This document shows, piece after piece, positions 1 to 7,341 of a stretch of 9,596 bases of DNA. The number at the start of each line of letters is the position of its first letter. Positions within the stretch are counted from its first letter, which is position 1. This stretch comes from Thermotoga sp. (GTDB lineage: Bacteria > Thermotogota > Thermotogae > B21-G9): assembly GCA_003641545.1 (NCBI GenBank), contig QNAU01000036.1:1-9596 (forward strand), given 5' to 3'. Both the position numbers and the translations under genes were made by a program. Below the pieces are notes generated by a model. The model was not told where the DNA came from. It searched no databases and saw only the letters and a program-made list of their open reading frames with translations.

Positions 1-2223
1 GTCAGGATGGAGTACAAAAACTCCATATTGGAGGCATCCACCGTCACAGTTCATATCGAGGATGAGAAAGCCAAATATTTGATCGCTGTTGGGAATGTTA
101 GATATACTTTTGAGAACAAAAAAAAGGAAAAAGAAACGTACATCGGTGAGAAATTGAAGGTGAAGTTCGATGAGGATGTGGCAATCGCTTACAAAGTCAA
201 AGGGGAAACGAAGTTCAAACTCTTCTCGAAGAAGGAGAAGAAGATAAAACTGTACGGTGATGAGGTCGTGGTTCACATAGACAGGGACAACTACACGGAG
301 ATAAAGAAGGGATTCGTGACGACCTGCGATTTCGACAAGTTGTATTACAGATATGAAGCTCAATACATAGAACTGTTTCCATCGGATAAGTTGATAGCTT
401 ACAACGTCGTCATGTATCTCTTCGGTGTTCCCGTTGTGTACTATCCAGTTTACTTTTTTTCCCTGAAGGATCCGAAGCAACCACTTGAGTTCTCGTTGTC
501 GAGTACGATGAAGAATGGATGGATAATGTCGTACAACTTCAACTTTCCAACTGGAGAAGATGAATACGGTAACTTCGGGATGAAGTGGGTGGAGAAAGGA
601 AAAGGTGCGGGAACAACCTTGAACTTCAACGTATCCCACAGATTCACCGATGAGCTCAGCAGTTACTTGAAATACTCCGACACCCTTCCGAAGGATTCCG
701 AAACCCACAGCAGGATTTTAAAGATGGGTTTGAATGACAAGTTGTCGAAAAATCTCACGTTGTCAACCACGTATCAGAGAAGTTGGAAGACGAATCTGTC
801 CGATATAGGATCGGGAAGCACGATATACGGATTGATACTATCTGGAAAATTTTTGTCCGGAAAATTGAACTTGAAATTTCTCGATTCTTTCAAAAACAAT
901 GGATCGAATTTTTCTGGAACTTACAGTTTTCCATCCATCTCGTTGAGCAAAGCGAAGTATTCCATAGGTCTCAGCGAGGATAAAAAATTGAATATAAGCT
1001 TGGCTAAGTTCACACATTCTCTCACCTTCCCACACGAAAAGAATGTGAATCCATTTTTGAGCTTCTACGACGATTATCATGTCAAGGGGAATGCGAGTGT
1101 GGGTGTATCGACGGGAGGATACGATGTTTACGGTCCCATAGGAATAAAAACGATATCTTCATCTTACAACTTGAGCTACTCGATGAAAGGTGGGGGTGAG
1201 AATTTTTTCAAATTTCTCAAGGATGACACTTTTTCTTTGAATCCGCTGACGTATTCACCGATACCTGGAACAACTCTTTCCACAAATTATTCGAACAAGT
1301 TCGGATATTTTTTCACGAGCGATAAGAAAAAGGGATTCCGATTGGCGAACATTCTGAATTCTTCGTTGAAATTCGAATCGATTCCGAATGTGTCGGTGGG
1401 TCTTTCACACAAATTCACACGTGCGATTCAGGAGAACGGTGCTTCTTTCAAAAACAACAAGAATGTGAACTTGCTCACCATATCCGATTCTTTCAAGATT
1501 CCCCCGATAAATTTGAAGATCGGCTCGAAGATATCCTACGATTTCGAGAAGGAGGAAAAGAACTGGTCAGATCTTCTCTTGACAACCGATCAGAGATTCA
1601 GGTTTCTCTTAAATTGGGGAATAAAAACCTCAACCATATATAAAGTTTACGATAAACGGTTCGATTACACCAAATACACGATATCCGGTGATTCCAAAGG
1701 GAAGAAACACTCTTTTTCATTTTCAAAATCCTTCGTCTTCAAATACGATGTTGAAAAACCGATAGATAAGTTCGTGAACAAAGTAAAACTCACATTGAAT
1801 GATCTTGGAAATCTCAGGAAGTTGAGTTTGAATTCTGAATTCCACACGAAAACGGATCCCTTCGAGATATCCTACATGAAACTCAAAGGCTCGATGAACT
1901 TTATAGATTGGTCGTTGAATTTGAACGCCCTTTTGAAGAACAAGAAACTTTCCATGAATCACGGATTTTCATTCCCAAAGATCGGGATAAAATTGAACTT
2001 GAAGGAATCTTTGACGTTGGATCCGTTCAAATTGACTTCTCTGTCGATCTCGTTGAACAAGGATCTTCACTGTCTCGTGGGAAATGTTCTGATCGATATG
2101 AAATACAAGGAAGGGAAACTTGATTTCGACAAGATAACACTTGAGCTGAAGATAAAGGACTTCCCGAACAAAGCGATAAGATGTTATCCTTTGGATAAGG
2201 GTATGGAGTTCGGTCTGTTTTGA
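1..2223 (+). CDS. LptD/OstA-like outer-membrane beta-barrel protein (5' end missing)
   Basis: Likely an outer-membrane assembly protein of the LptD (OstA/Imp) family, which inserts lipopolysaccharide-type lipids into the outer leaflet. The frame is already open at base 1. The first ATG (base 7) has no signal peptide behind it, although an exported barrel protein needs one, so the true start lies upstream. Counting from that Met, residues about 1-100 resemble an OstA periplasmic domain (LEASTV..., GNVRYTF). Next come C107 and a typical LptD junction: AQYIEL at 118, then FGVPVVYYP at 139-147. Residues about 160-738 are rich in alternating polar and hydrophobic residues with many Ser, Asn, Tyr and Phe, as in a large beta barrel. 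The C-terminal part has DLHC (C689) and C726, and the chain ends in Phe, as outer-membrane barrels usually do. Only three cysteines are present. Family assignment is fairly secure; the cargo is unknown, because Thermotogae are not known for classical LPS. Confidence 0.72.
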   Translation, partial: VRMEYKNSILEASTVTVHIEDEKAKYLIAVGNVRYTFENKKKEKETYIGEKLKVKFDEDVAIAYKVKGETKFKLFSKKEKKIKLYGDEVVVHIDRDNYTEIKKGFVTTCDFDKLYYRYEAQYIELFPSDKLIAYNVVMYLFGVPVVYYPVYFFSLKDPKQPLEFSLSSTMKNGWIMSYNFNFPTGEDEYGNFGMKWVEKGKGAGTTLNFNVSHRFTDELSSYLKYSDTLPKDSETHSRILKMGLNDKLSKNLTLSTTYQRSWKTNLSDIGSGSTIYGLILSGKFLSGKLNLKFLDSFKNNGSNFSGTYSFPSISLSKAKYSIGLSEDKKLNISLAKFTHSLTFPHEKNVNPFLSFYDDYHVKGNASVGVSTGGYDVYGPIGIKTISSSYNLSYSMKGGGENFFKFLKDDTFSLNPLTYSPIPGTTLSTNYSNKFGYFFTSDKKKGFRLANILNSSLKFESIPNVSVGLSHKFTRAIQENGASFKNNKNVNLLTISDSFKIPPINLKIGSKISYDFEKEEKNWSDLLLTTDQRFRFLLNWGIKTSTIYKVYDKRFDYTKYTISGDSKGKKHSFSFSKSFVFKYDVEKPIDKFVNKVKLTLNDLGNLRKLSLNSEFHTKTDPFEISYMKLKGSMNFIDWSLNLNALLKNKKLSMNHGFSFPKIGIKLNLKESLTLDPFKLTSLSISLNKDLHCLVGNVLIDMKYKEGKLDFDKITLELKIKDFPNKAIRCYPLDKGMEFGLF

Positions 2224-2232
2224 TGAAATCGT

Positions 2233-2240
2233 GAGGTGAT
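2233..2240 (+). promoter_or_regulatory. Ribosome binding site fixing the GTG start of the fliJ-like gene
   Basis: GAGGTGAT matches the 16S rRNA 3' end over eight bases and lies six bases before GTG at 2247. No ATG at suitable spacing gives an open frame; the ATG at 2223 meets a stop after two codons. The GTG start is therefore well supported. Confidence 0.75.
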
Positions 2241-2246
2241 TCTCCC

Positions 2247-2696
2247 GTGGAAAGATTCAAATTCAGACTCGAGAGACTGCTGAGTTTGAAAAGATCTTAT
2301 GAGAGGATGAAGATGGAAGAGATAAGTGTGGTCAAGGGTGAAATAAGCAGAATTGAGGATGAGAAGAGAAAAAAAATCATCGAGATGATCGAAGAGGAAG
2401 AGAAGTTCAGAAGGGATATGAATCAAGTGCACATGATTCTTCACAGGTTGAGATACATTGGGGATTTGAAGGACAACGTGGATGAACTTGAGATGAGGAG
2501 AAGGAAGATGGAGGAAATTTTGGAGGAGAAGGTGCGCGAATTTCTCGAACTTCAACGCGAGAAGAAGATCTACGAAAGGCTCAAGGAGAGGAAATACAGG
2601 GAATATGTGCTGAGATTCGAAAGAGAAGCGATGAATTTCTTAGATGACATTTCGTTGAGAAAACACCATTTCACATCAAATGAAGGTGAAAGGTGA
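2247..2696 (+). CDS. fliJ: Flagellar export protein FliJ-like coiled-coil protein
   Basis: FliJ is a small soluble protein of the flagellar type III export apparatus. It works with the FliI ATPase and FlhA at the cytoplasmic face of the basal body and helps to cycle export chaperones. The predicted product has 149 residues, the usual FliJ length. It opens with the FliJ-type start (MERFKFRLERLLSLKRS), and nearly the whole chain is Lys/Glu/Arg-rich helix with heptad-like spacing, as in an antiparallel coiled coil. The GTG start has a strong ribosome binding site. It begins 23 bases after the LptD-like gene, and its TGA overlaps the next ATG by one base. No other flagellar gene is visible here; in many bacteria fliJ follows fliI, so this copy is separated from its usual partner within this window. 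Coiled-coil proteins are hard to assign by composition alone, but the N-terminal pattern, length and layout favour FliJ. Confidence 0.72.
   Translation: MERFKFRLERLLSLKRSYERMKMEEISVVKGEISRIEDEKRKKIIEMIEEEEKFRRDMNQVHMILHRLRYIGDLKDNVDELEMRRRKMEEILEEKVREFLELQREKKIYERLKERKYREYVLRFEREAMNFLDDISLRKHHFTSNEGER
2683..2689 (+). promoter_or_regulatory. Ribosome binding site deciding the ATG start at 2696
   Basis: AAGGTGA lies six bases before ATG 2696 but only three before the in-frame GTG at 2693. ATG 2696 is therefore the better start. It shares its A with the preceding TGA stop (TGATG). Confidence 0.6.
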
Positions 2697-3748
2697 TGGC
2701 TGAATTTTTCCTCCTCAAATTCAGGGCGTTGAGTAAGGTGACGGATGAAATATACATCGGTTATTTTCTCGGTAGAAGCAGTGGAGAGTTGGAGATGGAT
2801 TTTGTGGTTCTACCGAGAAAGTACATGGACATTAAGGATGTAGACATAGTTAAAGTTTCATACACCAAGTTCAAGGAAAAACTGAGAAAGATAAAGGAAG
2901 AATTCATAAATTCGGACGAGGATTTGAAGGATCTGAACCACGATTTCAAAAATTTCATAGGGGCACAGTTGAACAAGGATGGAAGGATGAAGTGGACTTT
3001 GAAGGTTCACAGGTGCATAGAGGAGAAGGATGAGGAAGTTTTGAGGTTGATCCTTCGTGAGATGCTGGAAGGATGGTCATCGAGGGTGGAGCTCGACATA
3101 GCGTATGAACTTCTGGATTTCGAAGATGTCACGAGCGAAGTTGCGAGTGAATCAGAAGAAAGTGAGTTGATGAAGAAGATATACGAACGAGCGGATCTCA
3201 AGGGATTACCTGAGATATATCCCATCGTCGATCCGATAGCTGGGGCACCGATAGATATGTTCGAGATAGGCGACAGGATATTCTTTGTGGTGATGAACCT
3301 CGGTTCGGAAGAATACAAGAAGAAACTCCTGGAAGATTTCCCCGATCATTTCTCCGAGGATGGCGAGAACACGAAACCGTTCGTGGGTGAACTCGTCTCG
3401 AAGGAAATAATACCGACCATATCGAGGAACTTCGTCCTGATAAAGGTGGATTTCGGCAATGGAGTAATAGGAAAAGCAGTCATATTCAAGAACGTGAAAC
3501 TCATGATAGATGAGGAAAGGTTGAAATCCAAGTTGTCTGAAAATGAGGAAAAAAAGTGGGTCGAATACATACTGAAAGAGTTTGAGAAGGATGAGACACG
3601 TGGAGAAAGAAGAAGTGGAGTTAGGAGCGTCTCACTCGAAGAGAGGAAAACCAAATTCGGTTTACCGTTGGAATTCGTTTACGGTTTGATACTTTCACTG
3701 ATAGTTTTGGGGATAGTACTGCTGATTCTATACTTCTTCTTCAGCTGA
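2696..3748 (+). CDS. Uncharacterised protein with C-terminal membrane anchor (possible DUF4899 family)
   Basis: I do not recognise a characterised function. The 350-residue product has no N-terminal signal. Its large soluble part is acidic and mixed alpha/beta, with charged helices around residues 58-140. A more ordered stretch follows, beginning near LPEIYPIVDPIAG, passing through DMFEIGDRIFFVV and continuing with beta-like segments such as FVLIKVDFGNGVIGKAV. A charged linker precedes one strongly hydrophobic helix at 327-349, ending one residue before the C-terminus, so it should be a tail-anchored protein with the bulk in the cytoplasm. From memory it resembles a Thermotogae-restricted family annotated as DUF4899; I could not verify this. 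It overlaps the fliJ-like gene by one base and precedes the transporter by 28 bases, so co-expression is likely, but the context does not fix a role. Envelope, flagellar-base or transport-associated functions are all open. Confidence 0.6.
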   Translation: MAEFFLLKFRALSKVTDEIYIGYFLGRSSGELEMDFVVLPRKYMDIKDVDIVKVSYTKFKEKLRKIKEEFINSDEDLKDLNHDFKNFIGAQLNKDGRMKWTLKVHRCIEEKDEEVLRLILREMLEGWSSRVELDIAYELLDFEDVTSEVASESEESELMKKIYERADLKGLPEIYPIVDPIAGAPIDMFEIGDRIFFVVMNLGSEEYKKKLLEDFPDHFSEDGENTKPFVGELVSKEIIPTISRNFVLIKVDFGNGVIGKAVIFKNVKLMIDEERLKSKLSENEEKKWVEYILKEFEKDETRGERRSGVRSVSLEERKTKFGLPLEFVYGLILSLIVLGIVLLILYFFFS

Positions 3749-3751
3749 TAT

Positions 3752-3768
3752 CCGCCACGTCGTGGAGG
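3752..3768 (+). promoter_or_regulatory. Possible mRNA hairpin covering the ribosome binding site of the binding-protein gene
   Basis: Bases 3752-3758 (CCGCCAC) can pair with 3762-3768 (GTGGAGG) around a three-base loop (GTC), with one G/A mismatch at 3754/3766. The right arm contains the GGAGG core of the ribosome binding site at 3764-3772. The structure could limit initiation, but the stem is short and may melt at high growth temperature. Pairing is read directly from the sequence; regulation is inference. Confidence 0.3.
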
Positions 3769-3772
3769 TGAT
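3764..3772 (+). promoter_or_regulatory. Full-length Shine-Dalgarno site deciding a TTG start at 3777
   Basis: GGAGGTGAT is a nine-base match to the 16S rRNA 3' end. It overlaps the ATG at 3771 and the GTG at 3768, and it follows the GTG at 3762 almost directly, so none of these is well placed. The TTG at 3777, eight bases after the GGAGG core, is the best-placed in-frame start. Confidence 0.6.
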
Positions 3773-3776
3773 GATC

Positions 3777-4778
3777 TTGGTTGGAAGAGCCCTTCCGCTA
3801 TTCGCAGGGTTGATGATCGTGGGAATCGTGGTTCTGTCTTATTCCGTTGCCTTATTGATTCCAGGGCAGGTTGGAGGGAATCCGATATTTGAGTCCACCG
3901 TCAAAGGTGCGAAGGAGATGGCACAAAAACTCGGGATAGATTTGAAAGTGGTGGAAGCGGGTTACAACATGAGTAGGTGGGGTTCAATCCTGATGGGACT
4001 TTCAGCGACGGGGAAATACGATCTGATAATAACGCTGACAGAAGGGATGCCGGAGAATGTGGAAAAATCTGCAAGAATGTTCCCGAGGATCAAGTATGCC
4101 ATAATAGATGGTGTGAGTAGATCGAAACTTCCCAACGTCTTCTCCATTGGTTTTAGAGATGAGGAGATGTCCTTCTTGGCGGGTTATTTTGCTGGATTGG
4201 TGACCACATCATCGATGGAAAACTCGAATTCAGATCTGAAAGTTGGATTGATAGCGGGGGATATCTATCCCACCATGATGAGGAAAATAAAGCCTGGATT
4301 TGAAAATGGGGCAAAGGCGGTGAACGAGGAGATCAAAGTTCTGTTCTCCGTCGTTGGTTCATGGCACGATCCGAAGAAGGGAGAGGAATTGGCGGAGATG
4401 ATGTTCAAAGAAGGTGTGGATGTTGTGTTCATGGTCGCTGGAGGTTCGAATGCTGGGATAATAAGAAAGGCGGAGGATATGAAAAAATACCTCATCGGTG
4501 TTGATGCCAACATAATACATCTTTCACCAAATACGATACTCGCATGTGTTTTGAAAAGGTGTGATCTCGCGGTGAAATACATCATGGAGAAAGCGTATGA
4601 AGGGAAACTGAAATTCGGAACTTTTGAAATATGGGGGGTTAAAGAGGGAGCGATAGATTTTACATTCGATGATCCGAATTACTTGAGGAATGTTCCAAAC
4701 GATATACGTGTCAAAATGAAGGGAATCTACGAGGAGTTGAAAAAGGGTTTAATTTCGCCACTTGGATCATCCAAATGA
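3777..4778 (+). CDS. BMP/PnrA-family ABC transporter substrate-binding protein
   Basis: Extracytoplasmic ligand-binding component of a BMP-type ABC importer; characterised members bind nucleosides. With the TTG start the product has 333 residues. Residues about 5-28 form a hydrophobic signal or anchor that runs straight into the first beta strand (SVALLIPG, 23-30). Family landmarks follow in order: KGAKEMAQKLG, IGFRDEEMSFLAGYFAG, LKVGLIAGD, VVGSWHDPKKGEELA, DVVFMVAGGSNAGI, IGVDANI, a CVLKRCDLAV helix, and GTFEIWGVKEG near the end. Two oddities stand out. There is no lipobox cysteine, although many BMP proteins are lipoproteins. The loop that usually reads like DDKSFNQS is here GGNPIFES, so the purine-binding residues of PnrA are not kept and the ligand may differ. 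Its stop overlaps the ATPase ATG by four bases. A longer start at GTG 3762 is possible but poorly placed. Confidence 0.85.
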   Translation: MVGRALPLFAGLMIVGIVVLSYSVALLIPGQVGGNPIFESTVKGAKEMAQKLGIDLKVVEAGYNMSRWGSILMGLSATGKYDLIITLTEGMPENVEKSARMFPRIKYAIIDGVSRSKLPNVFSIGFRDEEMSFLAGYFAGLVTTSSMENSNSDLKVGLIAGDIYPTMMRKIKPGFENGAKAVNEEIKVLFSVVGSWHDPKKGEELAEMMFKEGVDVVFMVAGGSNAGIIRKAEDMKKYLIGVDANIIHLSPNTILACVLKRCDLAVKYIMEKAYEGKLKFGTFEIWGVKEGAIDFTFDDPNYLRNVPNDIRVKMKGIYEELKKGLISPLGSSK

Positions 4779-6316
4779 AAGGTTCGATTTTCATGGATCA
4801 TCACATCTTGATGAAGAACGTGTGGAAAAAATTCGGAGAGATAACCGCATTGAGGGATGCAAATCTCATGGTGAAAAGGAACACCATACATGCAATAGTT
4901 GGAGAAAACTCCGCTGGGAAGAGCACGCTCGTGAGGATACTGGCGGGTATAGAGAGGATGGATAAAGGTGAGATATGGATATCCGGAAGAAAAGTGAAGA
5001 TCAGAAGTGCGCGTGATTCTCTCAAACTTGGTATCGGAATGGTTCATCAACATTTGGCTTTGATAGAGGATTTTACAGTTGCCGAGAATCTTTTCGCGGT
5101 GGGAATGGATGATCCGTTGAATATTGTGACCAAAAGGAGGCTGAGACAGAACGCAACGAAAATCATGGAAAGGTTCCAAATGAATCTGAACCCTGATTCA
5201 AAAGTATCGTCCCTCAGCTTGGGAGAAAAACAAAAGGTGGAGATACTCAGAGTTCTGAAGGATGAACCGAAGATCATCATCTTAGATGAACCCACATCAC
5301 TTCTGAATGATATGGAAGCTGAGGATATTCTGAGGATGTTGAAATCGTTGAAAATGGAGGGGAAAACTGTAATATTCATAAGTCATAGATTGGATGAGGT
5401 TATGAAGGTGGCGGATGAGATAACGGTCATGAGAAATGGGAGAACCATCGGACCGTTCAATAAATCCAGAATGAGCGAGGAAGAACTTTTCAGATTGATG
5501 TTCGGTGAAGAGAGAACGGAATTTGAAGTAAAGTACGATGAGTCCAAAACGGGTGAGAAAATACTGGAAATCAAGAATCTCAGATACGACCAAAAAGGTC
5601 GGGTTTTACTTGAAGATGTGAGCTTCACCTTGCGAAGAGGAGAAATACTTGGCATCCTCGGCTTCTCCGAAAGTGGAGTGGACCTGTTCATGGAAATACT
5701 CTTTGGATTGAGGATTCCAAGTGGTGGCAGGATAATTTTCAAGGGTGAGGATATAACCTTCAAGGATATCATGGACAGAAGGGAGCTCGGTATCGGATTC
5801 GTTCCCGCCGATAGAAGAAGGGTGGGATCGTGTCTCGATTGCTCCATATGGGAAAATGTCGTGGTGAATGTCAGGAAGAGTCCAAAGATTTCCGGATGTT
5901 TCTTTCTGAATACGAACAAAATCATGGAATACACCACGAAGGTTCTGAGAATCTGTGGTATCGCAACGATGGATCCTGATCTTCCAGCGAAATCGCTATC
6001 CGGTGGGAGTCTTCAAAGGTTGATAATAGCGCGGGAAATCCTTGGAGATCCCGATCTTCTGATCTTTCAGGAACCATCTTGGGGACTGGATATGTTATCT
6101 TTACAGCTACTCAAGGATGAGATGTTGAGGATGAAAAATGAGGGTAAAAGTGTGATCGTGTCGTCCAAGGATTATGATGAATTCGTGGATGTGGTGGATA
6201 GATTTTTAATCTTTCACAAGGGTAAAATATCATCCGAATTCCTCAACGATGGACGCATCGACAAGGCGAGGATCGTTGAAGCCATGGTGGGAAAAGTGGA
6301 AAAGATGAGAGGATGA
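4775..6316 (+). CDS. Nucleoside/sugar-type ABC transporter ATP-binding protein with two nucleotide-binding domains
   Basis: ATPase subunit powering the adjacent BMP-type importer; of the RbsA/NupA/YufO kind, with two ABC domains in one chain. Domain 1 is complete: Walker A GENSAGKST (43-51), Q-loop Q92, signature LSLGEKQ (147-153), Walker B IIILDE (167-172) and switch His204. Domain 2 begins near residue 264. Its Walker A position reads GFSESGVDL (296-304) and lacks the GKS/T triad, as is common in this family; the signature LSGGS ends at 412, the Walker B position reads FQEP (Q432, E433), and the switch His is absent. One competent and one degenerate site are expected. At 513 residues the length is normal. 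ATG 4775 overlaps the preceding stop as ATGA, suggesting coupling. ATG 4793, with AAAGGT at 4778-4783, gives an N-terminus closer to relatives and is a real alternative. The gene ends two bases before the first permease start. Confidence 0.9.
   Translation: MKGSIFMDHHILMKNVWKKFGEITALRDANLMVKRNTIHAIVGENSAGKSTLVRILAGIERMDKGEIWISGRKVKIRSARDSLKLGIGMVHQHLALIEDFTVAENLFAVGMDDPLNIVTKRRLRQNATKIMERFQMNLNPDSKVSSLSLGEKQKVEILRVLKDEPKIIILDEPTSLLNDMEAEDILRMLKSLKMEGKTVIFISHRLDEVMKVADEITVMRNGRTIGPFNKSRMSEEELFRLMFGEERTEFEVKYDESKTGEKILEIKNLRYDQKGRVLLEDVSFTLRRGEILGILGFSESGVDLFMEILFGLRIPSGGRIIFKGEDITFKDIMDRRELGIGFVPADRRRVGSCLDCSIWENVVVNVRKSPKISGCFFLNTNKIMEYTTKVLRICGIATMDPDLPAKSLSGGSLQRLIIAREILGDPDLLIFQEPSWGLDMLSLQLLKDEMLRMKNEGKSVIVSSKDYDEFVDVVDRFLIFHKGKISSEFLNDGRIDKARIVEAMVGKVEKMRG
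6307..6313 (+). promoter_or_regulatory. Ribosome binding site supporting the ATG at 6319
   Basis: GAGAGGA lies five bases before ATG 6319. The other in-frame ATG, at 6313, overlaps this site and so lacks a usable one. The downstream start is preferred, leaving a two-base gap after the ATPase stop. Confidence 0.5.
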
Positions 6317-6318
6317 AG

Positions 6319-7341
6319 ATGAGGAGAGGGAAAGAGTTCCTTCGAACACTCGGGATAATATGCCTTTCACTCATCTTTGCGATCGTCGTCATATCCATAG
6401 TCAGTGAAGATCCCATCTCATCGTTGAAGGCATTCTTCTTGGGACCTTTCACGAATCTTTATTTCTTTGGAAACATGCTCACCCTGTCCATCCCGCTCAT
6501 GTTCACCGGCCTCGGCTTTTCAGCCGGTTTTGTTTCAGGTTATTTCAACCTCGGACTGGAAGGACAGGTTTATTTCTCCTCACTCGTGGCGACGATCCTT
6601 GGACTACAACTTGGGGAGAATAATCCCTATCTTTTCATCCTGATACTTCCCGTTCTATCTTTCGTTGTGGGTGGAAGCGTATCCATGATATCCGGAATGC
6701 TGAAGATAAAACACGGGATAAGTGAGGTGATTTCATCCTTTTTGATAGGTATCATCTTGATTCACTTGGCGAATTCTTTGATCGAGGGGCCTCTGTTGGA
6801 TGAAAATTCTCCCATTTCGGCAACTCCGTATCTTCCCAAGGATTTGTCTTTCCCAAATTTCGAAGCTTTTGGAAACCTGCACCTTGGAATTCTCTTTGCA
6901 TTCTGTTCGATATTGATCATGGATGTGGTGTTGAGAAGGAGCGTTCTTGGATACGAGATGAAACTCGTGGGGAAAAATGAGCTTTTCTCGAGATACGGGG
7001 GTGTGAAGGTCGAAAGGATTCTCATGATCTCCGCATTCCTCAGCGGTGGATTCGCCGGAATGGCTGGAACAGTTGATATACTCGGTATACATCACAGGAT
7101 GGTTCGAGGCTTTTCCTACGGATACGGTTGGAACGGCATAGCGGTTGCCCTGATATCCAGAAACAGACCTCTTTTTATAATACCAGCCTCGATCTTCTTC
7201 GCATTTCTGGAGGTTGGATCACAGATGGCTTCGATATTCGGTGATATGACACCAGAATTGTCCAAGATGATTCAGGCGGTGGTATTCTACTTGGTGACCG
7301 CCGAAAGTATCTTCAGATTCTTCAAAGGAAGGAGAAGATGA
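6319..7341 (+). CDS. BPD_transp_2-type ABC transporter permease, first subunit (NupP/YufP-like)
   Basis: Integral membrane subunit of the importer, forming half of the translocation path. The 340-residue product starts with a short positive segment (RRGK) and a hydrophobic helix at about 11-28, followed by further hydrophobic helices. The family signature is clear: a TGLGFSAGF segment followed by YFNLGLEGQ (75-83), matching the usual FNIGAEGQ motif of nucleoside and sugar permeases. Near the C-terminal third, a GGFAGMAGTVDILG segment and a YGYGWNGIAVALI segment match the conserved ends of this family. It is the longer of the two permeases, as in related BMP operons where the longer subunit comes first. 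It sits between the ATPase and the second permease and shares its last base with the next ATG (TGATG). ATG 6313 would add two residues. The permease role is secure; the substrate is inferred from the binding protein and is uncertain. Confidence 0.88.
   Translation: MRRGKEFLRTLGIICLSLIFAIVVISIVSEDPISSLKAFFLGPFTNLYFFGNMLTLSIPLMFTGLGFSAGFVSGYFNLGLEGQVYFSSLVATILGLQLGENNPYLFILILPVLSFVVGGSVSMISGMLKIKHGISEVISSFLIGIILIHLANSLIEGPLLDENSPISATPYLPKDLSFPNFEAFGNLHLGILFAFCSILIMDVVLRRSVLGYEMKLVGKNELFSRYGGVKVERILMISAFLSGGFAGMAGTVDILGIHHRMVRGFSYGYGWNGIAVALISRNRPLFIIPASIFFAFLEVGSQMASIFGDMTPELSKMIQAVVFYLVTAESIFRFFKGRRR
7329..7334 (+). promoter_or_regulatory. Ribosome binding site supporting the ATG at 7341
   Basis: AAGGAG sits six bases before ATG 7341 but only three before ATG 7338, so 7341 is preferred. 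The site lies within the last codons of the first permease, which favours coupled translation. Confidence 0.5.

Noticed and set aside
118..125. Run of eight A bases in the LptD-like gene as a programmed slippage site
   Set aside because: It encodes lysines in frame, the frame continues for more than 2 kb, and no useful alternative frame follows. A similar run at 2369-2376 in the fliJ-like gene was dismissed for the same reason.
1579..1616. TTGACA hexamer as a possible internal promoter
   Set aside because: No acceptable -10 element occurs 16-18 bases downstream, and the site lies inside a long coding region.
3749..3776. Rho-independent terminator in the largest intergenic gap
   Set aside because: The inverted repeat there has no following T-run and its right arm is the ribosome binding site, so termination is unlikely.
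4727..5179. 150-residue minus-strand open frame across the binding-protein and ATPase junction
   Set aside because: It is antisense to the Walker A and Q-loop region of the ATPase and has no recognisable domain.
5383..5937. 184-residue open frame on the minus strand inside the ATPase gene
   Set aside because: The opposite strand encodes conserved ABC motifs over this whole interval. The minus-strand product is Ser-rich and low in complexity, with no recognisable domain.
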